Shown here: positions 17,797 to 26,415 of the stretch, one piece after another
How positions within the stretch are numbered: position 1 is the stretch's first letter
Layout: the number at the start of each line of letters is the position of its first letter
Assembly: GCA_963841425.1 (NCBI GenBank)
Contig: CAWJCL010000002.1
Span: 124,001-188,000 of the forward strand
Source of the DNA: DATEOR01 sp963841425
GTDB lineage: Bacteria > Actinomycetota > Thermoleophilia > Gaiellales > Gaiellaceae
DNA length: 64,000 nucleotides
Direction: 5' to 3'
The notes under the pieces: generated by a model
Told to the model about the DNA's origin: nothing
Seen by the model: only the letters and a program-made list of their open reading frames with translations
Databases searched by the model: none
Program-made: the position numbers and the translations under genes

Positions 17797-18270
17797 ATGC
17801 CCGATCGCATCCAGCAGCCGAACTTCCTCCTCCAGACCTACATCCTCGGCCAGCTCGTGGGCGGCCTGCTCGCCGAGGAGATGGCCGCCGGCGAGCTCGT
17901 CCCGAGCGAGTACGCGGTCCAGAGCGTCATCGGCGCCTTCGGGCCGATCATGCCGAGCGAGCTCGCGCAGATGCTCGGCATGCCGCCGACGACGCTCTCC
18001 GCCCACCTGCGCCGCTTCCTCGACCGCGGCCATCTCGACCGGACGCCGAACCCTCGCGACGGCCGCTCCTACCTCGTCACGCTCTCGGCGAAAGGCCGTA
18101 AAGCCGTGGAGGAAGGACACGCCGCGCTGACGCGGACGCTCGCCGATGTGCACGCGCAGCTGGATCCCGGAATCGCCGAGACGGTCGCCGCCGCGCTCGC
18201 CGAGTACGAGCGCGCGCTCCGGGCCGCGCACGCAGCGCGCGTCGAAGCAGCCGCTGCGAGATCGCACTAA
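17797..18270 (+). CDS. MarR-family transcriptional regulator
   Basis: A 157-residue winged-helix DNA-binding protein. The recognition region reads SELAQMLGMPPTTLSAHLRRF and the wing is HLDRTPNPRDGRSYLVTLSAKG, as in MarR proteins. Flanking helices for dimerisation are present (FLLQTYILGQLVGGLL; AALAEYERALRAA). ATG 17797 is preferred over GTG 17788 because of the TAACGT box. It probably regulates itself and perhaps the lipoprotein gene 31 nt downstream; the ligand is unknown. Confidence 0.85.
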   Translation: MPDRIQQPNFLLQTYILGQLVGGLLAEEMAAGELVPSEYAVQSVIGAFGPIMPSELAQMLGMPPTTLSAHLRRFLDRGHLDRTPNPRDGRSYLVTLSAKGRKAVEEGHAALTRTLADVHAQLDPGIAETVAAALAEYERALRAAHAARVEAAAARSH

Positions 18271-18301
18271 CCAATTCCATATCGTAGTAGTCGTAGAAGG
18301 C

Positions 18302-19258
18302 GTGCGCGCCTTCGCCGCGGCCCTCGCTCTCGCTTCCCTCGTCGCCGGCTGCGGCGGAAGCACCGGAGACGCTGGGACGACGAGTGCCGCTGCGCCCGCA
18401 AGCCCGGTCGTCGCGGAGATCGAGGTGCACGCCCGTCCGTGCGGCGTCAACGGCGGCTTCGGCCTCGTCTGGACGACGAGCTACTCCTACGATGAGCTCG
18501 TCGCGATCGATCCGGCCACGAACAAGCCGACCGGCAAGGCCGTCAGGCTCGGCGACAAGCCCTGCGGCGTGGTCGCCGGGGGAGGCTCGCTCTGGGTCGA
18601 GGTCTTCGGCAGGAGCCGCGTCGAACGGGTCGACCCGGCGAAGCGGAAGGTGGTCGCCCGCATACCCGTGGGGTTGGAAGCCTGGGACATCGCGTTCGGG
18701 GCGGGATCGGTCTGGTGCTCGAACGCAGGCGACGGCACCGTCTCGCGCATCGATCCCGCCACGAACGAGGTCGTTTCGACGATCGAGACCGGCGGCCAGC
18801 CGGCGAACATCCGCTTCGGTCTCGGCGCGCTCTGGGTCGGCTCCAACTCCGGGAAGGCGATCTATCGCATCGATCCTGCCACCGAGAAGGTCGAGAAGAT
18901 CCCCGTCGCCGCCGAGGCGCCGTCATCGGTCGCGCTCACGGACGACGCGGTCTGGGTCATGAGCCGAAACGACGACCTGGTCGTCCGCCTCGACGCCGAG
19001 ACGCGCGCGGTCGAGGCGCGGGTCCCGGTCGGGCGCCACCCCATCGTCGGCGCCACGGCTCCCGACGGCTCCGTCTGGGTCCCCAATCAGGGCGAGAGCA
19101 CGGTCTCCCGCATCGACCCGGCGACGAACGAGGTCACCGGCACGTACAAGGCGGGCCTCGGCGCCGTCATCGTCAACCAGGCCTTTGGAGACCTCTGGGT
19201 GACCGCCTTCATGGGCACGACGGTCACGCGCATCGACCCCGCGCGCGCCGGCTCGTAG
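18302..19258 (+). CDS. Lipoprotein with Vgb/YncE-like beta-propeller
   Basis: A 318-residue exported lipoprotein. The N-terminus MRAFAAALALASLVAGCGG has a lipobox (LVAGC) at about residue 17. The rest consists of repeats of about 42-45 residues carrying SLWV/SVWC and RIDPATNEV (for example SRIDPATNEVVSTIETG and SRIDPATNEVTGTYKAG), typical of virginiamycin-B-lyase-like or YncE-like beta-propellers. These usually bind ligands or other proteins; no catalytic residues are evident. GTG 18302 is the best start, since the lipobox requires a start close to it. A hairpin 15 nt after the stop may end the transcript. Confidence 0.8.
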   Translation: MRAFAAALALASLVAGCGGSTGDAGTTSAAAPASPVVAEIEVHARPCGVNGGFGLVWTTSYSYDELVAIDPATNKPTGKAVRLGDKPCGVVAGGGSLWVEVFGRSRVERVDPAKRKVVARIPVGLEAWDIAFGAGSVWCSNAGDGTVSRIDPATNEVVSTIETGGQPANIRFGLGALWVGSNSGKAIYRIDPATEKVEKIPVAAEAPSSVALTDDAVWVMSRNDDLVVRLDAETRAVEARVPVGRHPIVGATAPDGSVWVPNQGESTVSRIDPATNEVTGTYKAGLGAVIVNQAFGDLWVTAFMGTTVTRIDPARAGS

Positions 19259-19273
19259 GAGCGCCGAAAAGAC

Positions 19274-19288
19274 GCACCCGGAGGGTGC
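19274..19288 (+). terminator. Hairpin after the propeller lipoprotein
   Basis: GCACCC and GGGTGC around a GGA loop, 15 nt after the stop. A 6-bp G+C-rich stem without a T run; a plausible weak terminator. Confidence 0.4.
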
Positions 19289-19399
19289 TACTCTGGGCTT
19301 CGACCGCGCATCGGCGGCGTGCTTTCAGCCTCCCGCCCAGTGGGAATGCGAGGCGCTCCGGTCGCGGAAAAAACCCACGACTCCGAGGACTTTCCGCAC

Positions 19400-20497
19400 A
19401 TGCATGCTCAAAATCAGTACGACGTAGCAGTGATCGGCGCCGGCCAGGCCGGCCTGACCATGGGCTACGAGCTCGCCCGGCAGGGCCGCCGCTTCGTCAT
19501 CCTCGAAGCTGCCGACTCGGTCGGCGCCGCCTGGCGGACGCGCTGGGACTCGCTCACGCTCTTCACGCCGCGGCGCTACGACAGCCTTCCCGGCCTCGAG
19601 TTCCCCGGCGACCCCGACGGCTATCCCGGCCGCGACGAGATGGTCGCCTACCTCGAAAGCTACGCGAAGGCCCACGATCTTCCCGTGCGGCTCGGCAGCG
19701 AGGTCCGCTCCGTCCGGACTGAGAACGGCGGCTTCAGGCTCGACCTTCAAGACGGCGCAGCCGTTGAGGCCGACCAGGTCGTCGTCGCAACCGGTCCGTT
19801 CCAGATCCCGCGCGTGCCGGCCCTCGCGGCCGATCTCGACTCGAAGGTCTTCCAGACCCACAGCGTCGGCTACCGCAACCCGGGTGAGCTCCCCGACGGG
19901 CCCGTGCTCGTCGTGGGCGGCGGCAACACCGGCTTCCAGATCGCCCAGGAGCTCGCGGCCGACCGCGAGACCCACCTCTCGGTCGGAGCGCGGCAGATGC
20001 CGCTTCCGCAGCGAATCGGCGGGCGCGACCTCTTCTGGTGGCTCGGGAGGCTCGGGATCCTCGAGAAGAGCGTCGACACGAAGCTCGGCCGCCGCCTCTC
20101 CACCCGGGAGACGCTCATCGGCTCGAGCCCGCGCACGGCCAAGCGCGCCGGGGTGGCCCTGCACGGTCGCGCGGTCGGCGCCTCCGGGCGAACGGTGGTC
20201 TGCGAGGACGGCTCGACCCTCGACGTGGCCGCCGCCATCTGGGCGACCGGCTACCGCTTCGACCACACCTGGATCGACCTTCCGATCGCGGGCGACGACG
20301 GCACGCTCGTCCATCGCCGCGGGGTCACGGACGTTCCCGGCCTCTATTTCCTCGGCCTTCCCTGGCAGCACACGCGCGGCTCCGCGCTCGTCGGCTGGGT
20401 GCGAGCCGACGCCGAGTTCATCGCGGCGCGGATCGCCGAGCGCGCTTCGACCTCCGCCCCGACAGCACTCGAAGGAGCAGGAACCCATGGCAAATGA
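19400..20497 (+). CDS. Flavin-dependent NAD(P)H monooxygenase family protein
   Basis: A 365-residue two-dinucleotide-binding flavoprotein. The FAD site is DVAVIGAGQAGLTMGYEL, and the NAD(P)H site is VLVVGGGNTGFQIAQEL, with ATGYRFDHTWID near the C-terminus as in flavin monooxygenases and related oxidoreductases. It probably oxygenates or oxidises a small substrate in the cytoplasm. ATG 19400 is chosen (GAGGA 10 nt upstream); the reading frame extends up to 27 codons further without family sequence. Its last 11 nt overlap the start of the multicopper oxidase gene, so the two are probably one operon. Confidence 0.82.
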   Translation: MHAQNQYDVAVIGAGQAGLTMGYELARQGRRFVILEAADSVGAAWRTRWDSLTLFTPRRYDSLPGLEFPGDPDGYPGRDEMVAYLESYAKAHDLPVRLGSEVRSVRTENGGFRLDLQDGAAVEADQVVVATGPFQIPRVPALAADLDSKVFQTHSVGYRNPGELPDGPVLVVGGGNTGFQIAQELAADRETHLSVGARQMPLPQRIGGRDLFWWLGRLGILEKSVDTKLGRRLSTRETLIGSSPRTAKRAGVALHGRAVGASGRTVVCEDGSTLDVAAAIWATGYRFDHTWIDLPIAGDDGTLVHRRGVTDVPGLYFLGLPWQHTRGSALVGWVRADAEFIAARIAERASTSAPTALEGAGTHGK

Positions 20498-22174
20498 CAA
20501 CTTCCCGACCGGCACCGCCGGCCTCGAGCAAAGCGTCGAGACCCCCGTCGTCGAGCTCTCGGACGGAGACGAGTTCGACCTCACGATCGCCCCGGTCACC
20601 AAGGAGATCGGCGGCGAGACCATCCGCATGCTCGCCTACAACGGCTCAATCCCGGGCCCCACGCTGAAGGTGAAGCAGGGCTCGGAAATCGTCGTCAACG
20701 TGCGGAACGAGGGCGACCTCGAGGCGACCGTGCACTGGCACGGGCTTCGCCTCGACAACCGCTACGACGGGACGCACGAGACACAGGCGCCCATGCCCGT
20801 CGGCGGCAGCTTCACGTACCGCATCGAGTTCCCCGACCCCGGCCTCTACTGGTACCACCCGCACATCCGCGAGGACTACGGCCAGGAGATGGGCCTCTAC
20901 GGGAACATCCTGGTCGAGCCCGCGGAGGAGGACTACTGGCCGCCCGCGCACCGCGAGGTCGTCCTCACCCTCGACGACATCCTCATCGAGGACGGGCACG
21001 TGGCGCACTTCAGCCGCTCGGAGCCGAGCTACGTGGCGATGGGCCGCTTCGGCACCACGATGCTCGTCGGCGGCGAGACCGATCGCACCCTTGAAGCGAG
21101 GCGCGGCGAGGTCGTCCGCTTCTTCTTCACGAACACGGCCAACACACGCGTGTTCCGCGTCGGCGCCGCCGGCTCGAAGATGAAGCTCGTGGGCGGCGAC
21201 AGCGGCCGTGTCGAGCGCGAGGAGCTCGTCGAGGACGTCATCATCGCCCCCTCCGAGCGCGTCGTCGTCGACGTTCAGTTTGGCGCGGAGCGTGAGGCAG
21301 CGCTCGAGCACCGCACTCCCGAGACGACCTACCGGCTCGCGTCCGTGACGGTCTCGGAGGACGAGGTCGAGCCGCTCGACTTCGAGACCCTGCGCGAGAA
21401 CGCCGATCTGGCCGCCGAGCGCGAGCGGATCGCTCCGTACCTCGAGTCCGCGCCCGACAAGACGCTCTTACTCGTCGCCGAGATGGACATGGGCGGCCCG
21501 GCCGAGGGCGAGACGGGCGTCTTCGCCTGTCCGATGCACGCCGAGATCGCCGCGAGCTGGGACGGCAAGTGCCCGAAGTGCGGGATGAAGCTCATGCCGG
21601 CGGGGCCCGACGTGGCCGCGCCCACGGAGTACGCCTGCCCGATGCACCCCGAGATCACGGCCACCTGGGCCGGCGAGTGCCCGAAGTGCGGCATGACCCT
21701 GCGCCCGACCGGAGCCGCGACCGACGAGCACGACCATGGGGACGATCATCACCACGGCCACGACGCCTCGGGCGGGATCGAGTGGGAGGACGACATGGTC
21801 GAGGTCAACCGCGAGACGACGCCGGCCAACACGCGCTGGCTCGTCGTCGACAAGGACACCGGCGACCGGGGCCACGCGATCGACTGGCGGTTCCGGTCGG
21901 CGACCAGGTGAAGCTCCGGATCGTGAACGAGATGGACTCGGACCACCCGATGCACCACCCGTTCCACGTCCACGGCGCGGGCCGCTTCCTCATTCTGAGC
22001 CGCGACGGGGTCGCCGAGGGCAACCTCGTCTGGAAGGACACCGTGCTCGTGCGCACCGGCGAGACCGTGGACATCCTGCTCGACATGACGAATCCGGGCC
22101 GCTGGATGGCGCACTGTCACATCGCCGAGCACCACGAGAGCGGGATGATGCTCAGCTTCACCGTCGAGCCCTGA
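20487..22174 (+). CDS. Multicopper oxidase with two inserted heavy-metal-binding domains (frame-interrupted)
   Basis: About 562 residues. Cupredoxin copper ligands appear as TVHWHG (~79-84), YWYHPHIRED (~120-129), MHHPFHVHG and HCHIAEHHESGM at the C-terminus, the full type 1/2/3 set. Between the second and third cupredoxin domains lie two tandem CPMH...CPKCGM modules (~345-374 and ~382-411) like those of CusB-type metal efflux proteins, then a His/Asp-rich loop (DEHDHGDDHHHGHD). The frame breaks at about 21893: one extra C in TTCC would restore it and rejoin the last copper-binding blocks. ATG 20487 follows GAAGGAG at 20471-20477. I see no signal peptide. It probably oxidises metal ions (Cu, Mn or Fe) or phenols; the inserted modules suggest metal capture. 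Confidence 0.85.
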
Positions 22175-22214
22175 CCTCGGAAAAGGACAGCTCGGTCAGG
22201 CCGCCCCGGGCAGC

Positions 22215-22220
22215 TAACGT
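22215..22220 (+). promoter_or_regulatory. -10 box (TAACGT), leaderless start at 22227
   Basis: TAACGT ends 6 nt before ATG 22227, the same box as for the MarR gene. Confidence 0.45.
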
Positions 22221-22226
22221 GGGCTC

Positions 22227-24035
22227 ATGAGGCCCCGCGAGAAACCGGAGCGGCCCTCCGACCCGGCCGTGCGGCGCGCGAACCTGCGCCGGATCTTCGG
22301 CCTCTTCAAGGCGTACCGCCTGCGGCTCGGCGTCGTGCTCGGGCTGATCGGCTTCTCGGCGCTCCTCAGCATCGTCTCGCCGTTCCTCGTCCGCGACATC
22401 TTCGACCAGGCGCTGCCCGAGAACGACGACCGGCTGCTGACGATCCTCGTCCTCGGGCTCGTCGGGATCGCCGTCTTCACCGGCGTCCTCGGCGTCTTCC
22501 AGACCTGGCTCTCCAACCAGGTGGGCCAGCGCGTCATGCACGACCTGCGCACATCGGTCTACCGGCACCTGCAGCGGCTCTCGCTCGCCTTCTTCACGCG
22601 GACGCGCACGGGCGAGGTGCAGTCGCGGATCGCGAACGACATCGGCGGTGTCGAAGGCGTTGTCACCTCGACCGCGACCTCGATCGTCTCGAACGTGACG
22701 ACGGTGATCGCCGCGGTCGTCGCGATGTTCCTCCTCGACTGGCGACTCGCCGTCTTCTCACTCGCGCTCATTCCCCTGTTCGTTTTGCTCACGCGCCGCG
22801 TCGGGAACGTCCGTCGCCGTATCACCACCGACCGACAGCGGACGATGGCCGACATCTCCACGCTCGTGGAGGAATCGCTCTCCGTCTCCGGGATGCTGCT
22901 CGGCAAGACGATGGGCCGAACCGGCGAGCTCGCCGACCGCTTCCAAGGCGAGTCAGACCGCCTCGCGAACCTCGAGGTGAAAAGGGTGATGGCCGGCCGC
23001 TGGATGATGGCCTCGATCCAGATGAGCTTCGCGATCATGCCGGCGCTCGTCTACTGGTTCGCGGGCCAGAGCTTCATCGGTGGCGTCACCCTCGGCACCG
23101 TCGTCGCGTTCACGACGCTGCAGACGCGGCTCTTCTGGCCGATCGGCTCCCTCCTCAACGTGCAGCTCGATGCGCAGACCTCGCTCGCCCTCTTCGACCG
23201 CGTCTTCGAGTATCTCGACCAGCCGGTGGAGATCGTCGAGCGCGAGGACGCCGTCGACCTCCCGCCCTGTCGCGGCGACGTCGCCTTCGACCAGGTCTGG
23301 TTCCGCTACGGGGAGGGCCCGTGGACGCTCGAGGACATCAGCTTCGACGTGCCCGCGGGGACGACGACCGCGCTCGTCGGGGAGACCGGGTCCGGAAAGA
23401 CGTCGATGGGCTACCTCGTCGCCCGTCTCTACGACGTCGAGCGGGGCGCCGTCACCATCGACGGCATCGACATCCGGAGCGCCACGCTCTCCTCGCTCGC
23501 GCGCACGATCGGCGTCGTCTCGCAGGAGACCTACCTCTTCCATGCGTCCATCCGGGAGAACCTGCGCTTCGCGAAGCCCGAGGCGACCGACGAGGAGATC
23601 GAGGAAGCCGCCCGCGCCGCGCGCATCCACGACCTCATCGCGAGCCTGCCCGAGGGCTACGACACGAGGGTGGGCGAGCGCGGCTACCGCTTCTCGGGCG
23701 GCGAGAAGCAGCGCATGGCGATCGCGCGGACGATCCTCCGCAATCCGCCCGTGCTCGTCCTCGACGAGGCGACGAGCGCCCTCGACACGCAGACCGAGCG
23801 CGCCGTCCAGGAAGCCCTCGACCGGCTCGCCGAGAACCGAACGACGATCGCCATCGCACACCGGCTCTCCACAGTCCGCGACGCCGATCAGATCCTCGTC
23901 CTCGACCACGGCCGGATCGTCGAGCGCGGCGTCCACGACGAGCTCCTCGCCCTCGGCGGCGCCTACGCGCGCCTCGTCTCGCGCGACGCCGACCTCGGTC
24001 CCCGGATCACCGTGCCGGCGGAAGAGCTCGCCTAG
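22227..24035 (+). CDS. ABC transporter, fused membrane and ATPase domains (exporter type)
   Basis: A 602-residue half-transporter: six membrane helices in about residues 30-325, then one ATP-binding domain. Walker A is GETGSGKTS, the signature is FSGGEKQRMAIAR (a variant of LSGGQ), Walker B is VLVLDEATSALD, and the switch His is in IAIAHRLSTV. It should work as a homodimer exporting lipids, drugs or peptides. It stands alone, just after the multicopper oxidase but with its own promoter-like box. The substrate cannot be told from sequence. Confidence 0.9.
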   Translation: MRPREKPERPSDPAVRRANLRRIFGLFKAYRLRLGVVLGLIGFSALLSIVSPFLVRDIFDQALPENDDRLLTILVLGLVGIAVFTGVLGVFQTWLSNQVGQRVMHDLRTSVYRHLQRLSLAFFTRTRTGEVQSRIANDIGGVEGVVTSTATSIVSNVTTVIAAVVAMFLLDWRLAVFSLALIPLFVLLTRRVGNVRRRITTDRQRTMADISTLVEESLSVSGMLLGKTMGRTGELADRFQGESDRLANLEVKRVMAGRWMMASIQMSFAIMPALVYWFAGQSFIGGVTLGTVVAFTTLQTRLFWPIGSLLNVQLDAQTSLALFDRVFEYLDQPVEIVEREDAVDLPPCRGDVAFDQVWFRYGEGPWTLEDISFDVPAGTTTALVGETGSGKTSMGYLVARLYDVERGAVTIDGIDIRSATLSSLARTIGVVSQETYLFHASIRENLRFAKPEATDEEIEEAARAARIHDLIASLPEGYDTRVGERGYRFSGGEKQRMAIARTILRNPPVLVLDEATSALDTQTERAVQEALDRLAENRTTIAIAHRLSTVRDADQILVLDHGRIVERGVHDELLALGGAYARLVSRDADLGPRITVPAEELA

Positions 24036-24074
24036 GCTTCCTCCGGCTCAGGTGCAGCGGCCGGCCCGCCGTCG

Positions 24075-24080
24075 TAGGCT
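24075..24080 (+). promoter_or_regulatory. -10 box (TAGGCT), leaderless start at 24090
   Basis: TAGGCT ends 9 nt before GTG 24090, with no Shine-Dalgarno. Confidence 0.45.
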
Positions 24081-24089
24081 AGTGCGGCC

Positions 24090-26120
24090 GTGGCCGCCAA
24101 CGCTGACGACATAGTTCTCACGACCTGCCCGCGCGACTGCTACGACGCCTGCGGGATCGCGGTCGTCAAGCGCAACGGGACGATCAGACACGTCCGGGGA
24201 GACCCCGACCACCCCGTCAGCCGAGGGAAGCTCTGCCGCAAATGCTCGATCGGCTACAACGGATCGTTTCTCGATCCCGAGGCGCGGCTGACGCACCCGC
24301 TCCGCAGGGTCGGCCCCAAGGGGGAGGCCCGATTCGAGCCCGTCTCCTGGGACGAAGCGCTCGCCGAGATCGCTGAGCGACTGCAGAAGATCGAAGCTGG
24401 CCCCGGCGGCCAGACGGTCCTGAACGCCCACTACACGGGGACGTTCTCGCTTCTCGGCTACTTCTTCCCCATGCGCTTCTTCCACCGCCTCGGGGCGACC
24501 GAGATCGACCCGGACACGATCTGCAACAAGGCCGGGCACGTTGCGCTCGAGTACGTCTTCGGGAGCTCGATGAGGGGCTTCGACCCGCGGACGGCCCGCG
24601 ATGCCGCCTGCATCCTCGTCTGGGGCGCGAATCCTTCCGCATCCGCGCCCCATGCGAACGACTACTGGCTGCCCGAGTCGCCCGCCTCCGTGATCGTCGT
24701 CGACCCGGTGAGGACGCCGACCGCCGCTTCAGCCGAGCTGCACCTGCAGCCCTTCCCCGGGAGCGACGCGGCCCTGGCGTTCGCCATCCTCCACGTCCTC
24801 GCGCGGGACGGCCTGCTCGACCGGGAATTCGTCGACGCGCACACGGTCGGCTGGGAGGAGCTCGCGCCCCTCCTCGCCGACTGCACGCCTGCCTGGGCGG
24901 AAACCGCAACGGGAGTCCCGGCGGGCCTGATCGAGGAGGCGGCGAGGCTCTACGGACGGGGTCCCTCGCTCCTCTGGCTCGGACAGGGCTTCCAGCGCCA
25001 GCGGAACGGGGGCAACGCCATCCGCGCGTGCGCTCTTCTCCCCGCCGTGACCGGCAATCTCGGCAAGCCTGGAACCGGCTTCCTCTACCTGAACGGGACG
25101 GACTCACGCGGCATCGACGAGGACTACCTCCTCGCCGCCCACCTCGGGCCCGAGACGCCGGAGGCGATCAGCCACATGGCGCTCGTGGACCGCCTCGCCG
25201 ATCCCGCTCGGTCGCAGGCGCTCTTCTGCTGGAACATCAACATCGCCGCTTCGAATCCCCAGCAGGCGCGGCTGCACGAGGCGCTTCGCCGCGAGGATCT
25301 CCTCACGGTCGCCGTCGACCTCTTCCCGACGGACACGACCGATTTCGCCGACTACGTTCTCCCGGCCGCGAGCTTCCTCGAGTTCGACGATCTCGTCGCC
25401 TCCTACTTCCAGCTCACCATCTCGGCTCAGGTCAAGGCGGCCGAGCCGCTCGGGGAGGCGCTTCCGAACATGGAGATCTTCCGGCGCCTCGCAGCTGCGA
25501 TGGGCTACCAGGAGGCGGAGCTCTTCGAAAGCGACGCCGACATCATCGACACGCTGCTCGAGCGGTCGGGAACGGGCGAGGACTTCGCCTCCCTCGCGGC
25601 CAAGGGGACCGTTTCCGTCGCGGAAGAGCCGGTCGTCCAGTTCGCCGACCTCCGCTTCCCCACACCGAGCGGGCGCGTCGAGCTGGCTTCGGCGCGCGCC
25701 GAGGACGACGGCCTCCCGCGGGTGCCGCAGCCGCTCCTCGACCCACGGCCGGTGGAGGGACGCCTGCGGCTCCTCTCCCCTGCCTCACCCTGGCTTCTGA
25801 ACGACAGCTTCGCGAACGACGCCAAGATCGCGAGACGCATCGGCGCGGCGACCATCGCCGTTCATCCGGAGGACGCCGCGGAGCGGGGGCTTGTCGAGGG
25901 CGAGGAGGCCGTAGTGCGGAACGAGACTGGACACTTGCAGCTGCTCGTCACCCTCTCGGACGCGCTCCCCCGCGGGGTCGCCTACTCGCCGAAGGGCCGC
26001 TGGCCGAAGCGGGAGCCGGGGCGGGCAAACGTGAACGCCCTGAACCCAGGGGAGAGCGCGGACATGGGCCAGAGCACCTCCGTGCACGGCGTCGAGGTGA
26101 CCGTCTCACCGAGTTCCTAG
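24090..26120 (+). CDS. Molybdopterin-dependent oxidoreductase (DMSO reductase superfamily)
   Basis: A 676-residue catalytic subunit. An N-terminal [4Fe-4S] site (TCPRDCYDACG ... LCRKCS, C-x3-C-x3-C plus a later Cys) is followed by bis-MGD-binding blocks (GHVALEYVFGSS, LVWGANPSASAPH, VVDPVRTPTAA, LWLGQGFQRQRNGG, FCWNINIAASNPQQ) and the C-terminal molydopterin-binding domain (AAERGLVEGEEAVVRNETG). No Tat signal is seen, so it is cytoplasmic. Neither a small Fe-S subunit nor a membrane anchor is adjacent, as in single-subunit BisC/NasA-like enzymes. CNKAGH may supply the Mo ligand Cys; this is inferred. Substrate unknown. The start is GTG 24090. Confidence 0.85.
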   Translation: MAANADDIVLTTCPRDCYDACGIAVVKRNGTIRHVRGDPDHPVSRGKLCRKCSIGYNGSFLDPEARLTHPLRRVGPKGEARFEPVSWDEALAEIAERLQKIEAGPGGQTVLNAHYTGTFSLLGYFFPMRFFHRLGATEIDPDTICNKAGHVALEYVFGSSMRGFDPRTARDAACILVWGANPSASAPHANDYWLPESPASVIVVDPVRTPTAASAELHLQPFPGSDAALAFAILHVLARDGLLDREFVDAHTVGWEELAPLLADCTPAWAETATGVPAGLIEEAARLYGRGPSLLWLGQGFQRQRNGGNAIRACALLPAVTGNLGKPGTGFLYLNGTDSRGIDEDYLLAAHLGPETPEAISHMALVDRLADPARSQALFCWNINIAASNPQQARLHEALRREDLLTVAVDLFPTDTTDFADYVLPAASFLEFDDLVASYFQLTISAQVKAAEPLGEALPNMEIFRRLAAAMGYQEAELFESDADIIDTLLERSGTGEDFASLAAKGTVSVAEEPVVQFADLRFPTPSGRVELASARAEDDGLPRVPQPLLDPRPVEGRLRLLSPASPWLLNDSFANDAKIARRIGAATIAVHPEDAAERGLVEGEEAVVRNETGHLQLLVTLSDALPRGVAYSPKGRWPKREPGRANVNALNPGESADMGQSTSVHGVEVTVSPSS

Positions 26121-26187
26121 TGGCTCTTCCAGTAATGCTGCCCCGCTTCACCGCCGCGAGCACCAAGTGCTGCAAGGACGCAGGGAG

Positions 26188-26211
26188 CCCGGGTAATGGT
26201 GATTACCGGGG
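26188..26211 (+). terminator. Hairpin after the molybdopterin enzyme gene
   Basis: CCCGGGTAAT and ATTACCGGGG form a 9-of-10-bp stem around GGTG, about 68 nt after the stop. There is no T run. It may be the end of that transcript. The rest of 26121-26359 shows no convincing gene. Confidence 0.45.
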
Positions 26212-26359
26212 CGACCGAGGACGTGGCAGCGCGCCGCGTGATCGTGGGCGTGAAGCAGGCGTGTATTGCTGGATGAGGCGCTGCTAACCAGTCCTCCTGC
26301 TAGGGTGTCGCCACGGGTCAGGCAATCGAGCCTCCCGGTGAGATGAGCTTCTCGTTCCT

Positions 26360-26404
26360 CCTTCGGGTGTATCGAGGTAGGCAAGTCTCGAACCCGAAAG
26401 GAAG
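26360..26404 (+). promoter_or_regulatory. 5'-UTR hairpin holding the ribosome site of the DEAD-box helicase
   Basis: CCTTCGGGT (26360-26368) pairs with ACCCGAAAGG (26392-26401, one bulged A), and inside it TCGAG (26372-26376) pairs with CTCGA (26387-26391), loop GTAGGCAAGT. The Shine-Dalgarno AAAGGAAG (26397-26404) lies in the 3' arm, 11 nt before ATG 26416. Opening this stem would control translation. Temperature sensing or helicase autoregulation is inferred. Confidence 0.6.
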
Positions 26405-26415
26405 TTGAACCGTAC

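Noticed and set aside
24090..26120. A formate dehydrogenase assignment for the molybdopterin enzyme
   Set aside because: No Fe-S or cytochrome partner subunits and no clear formate-dehydrogenase-specific active-site residues; kept as a general molybdopterin oxidoreductase.
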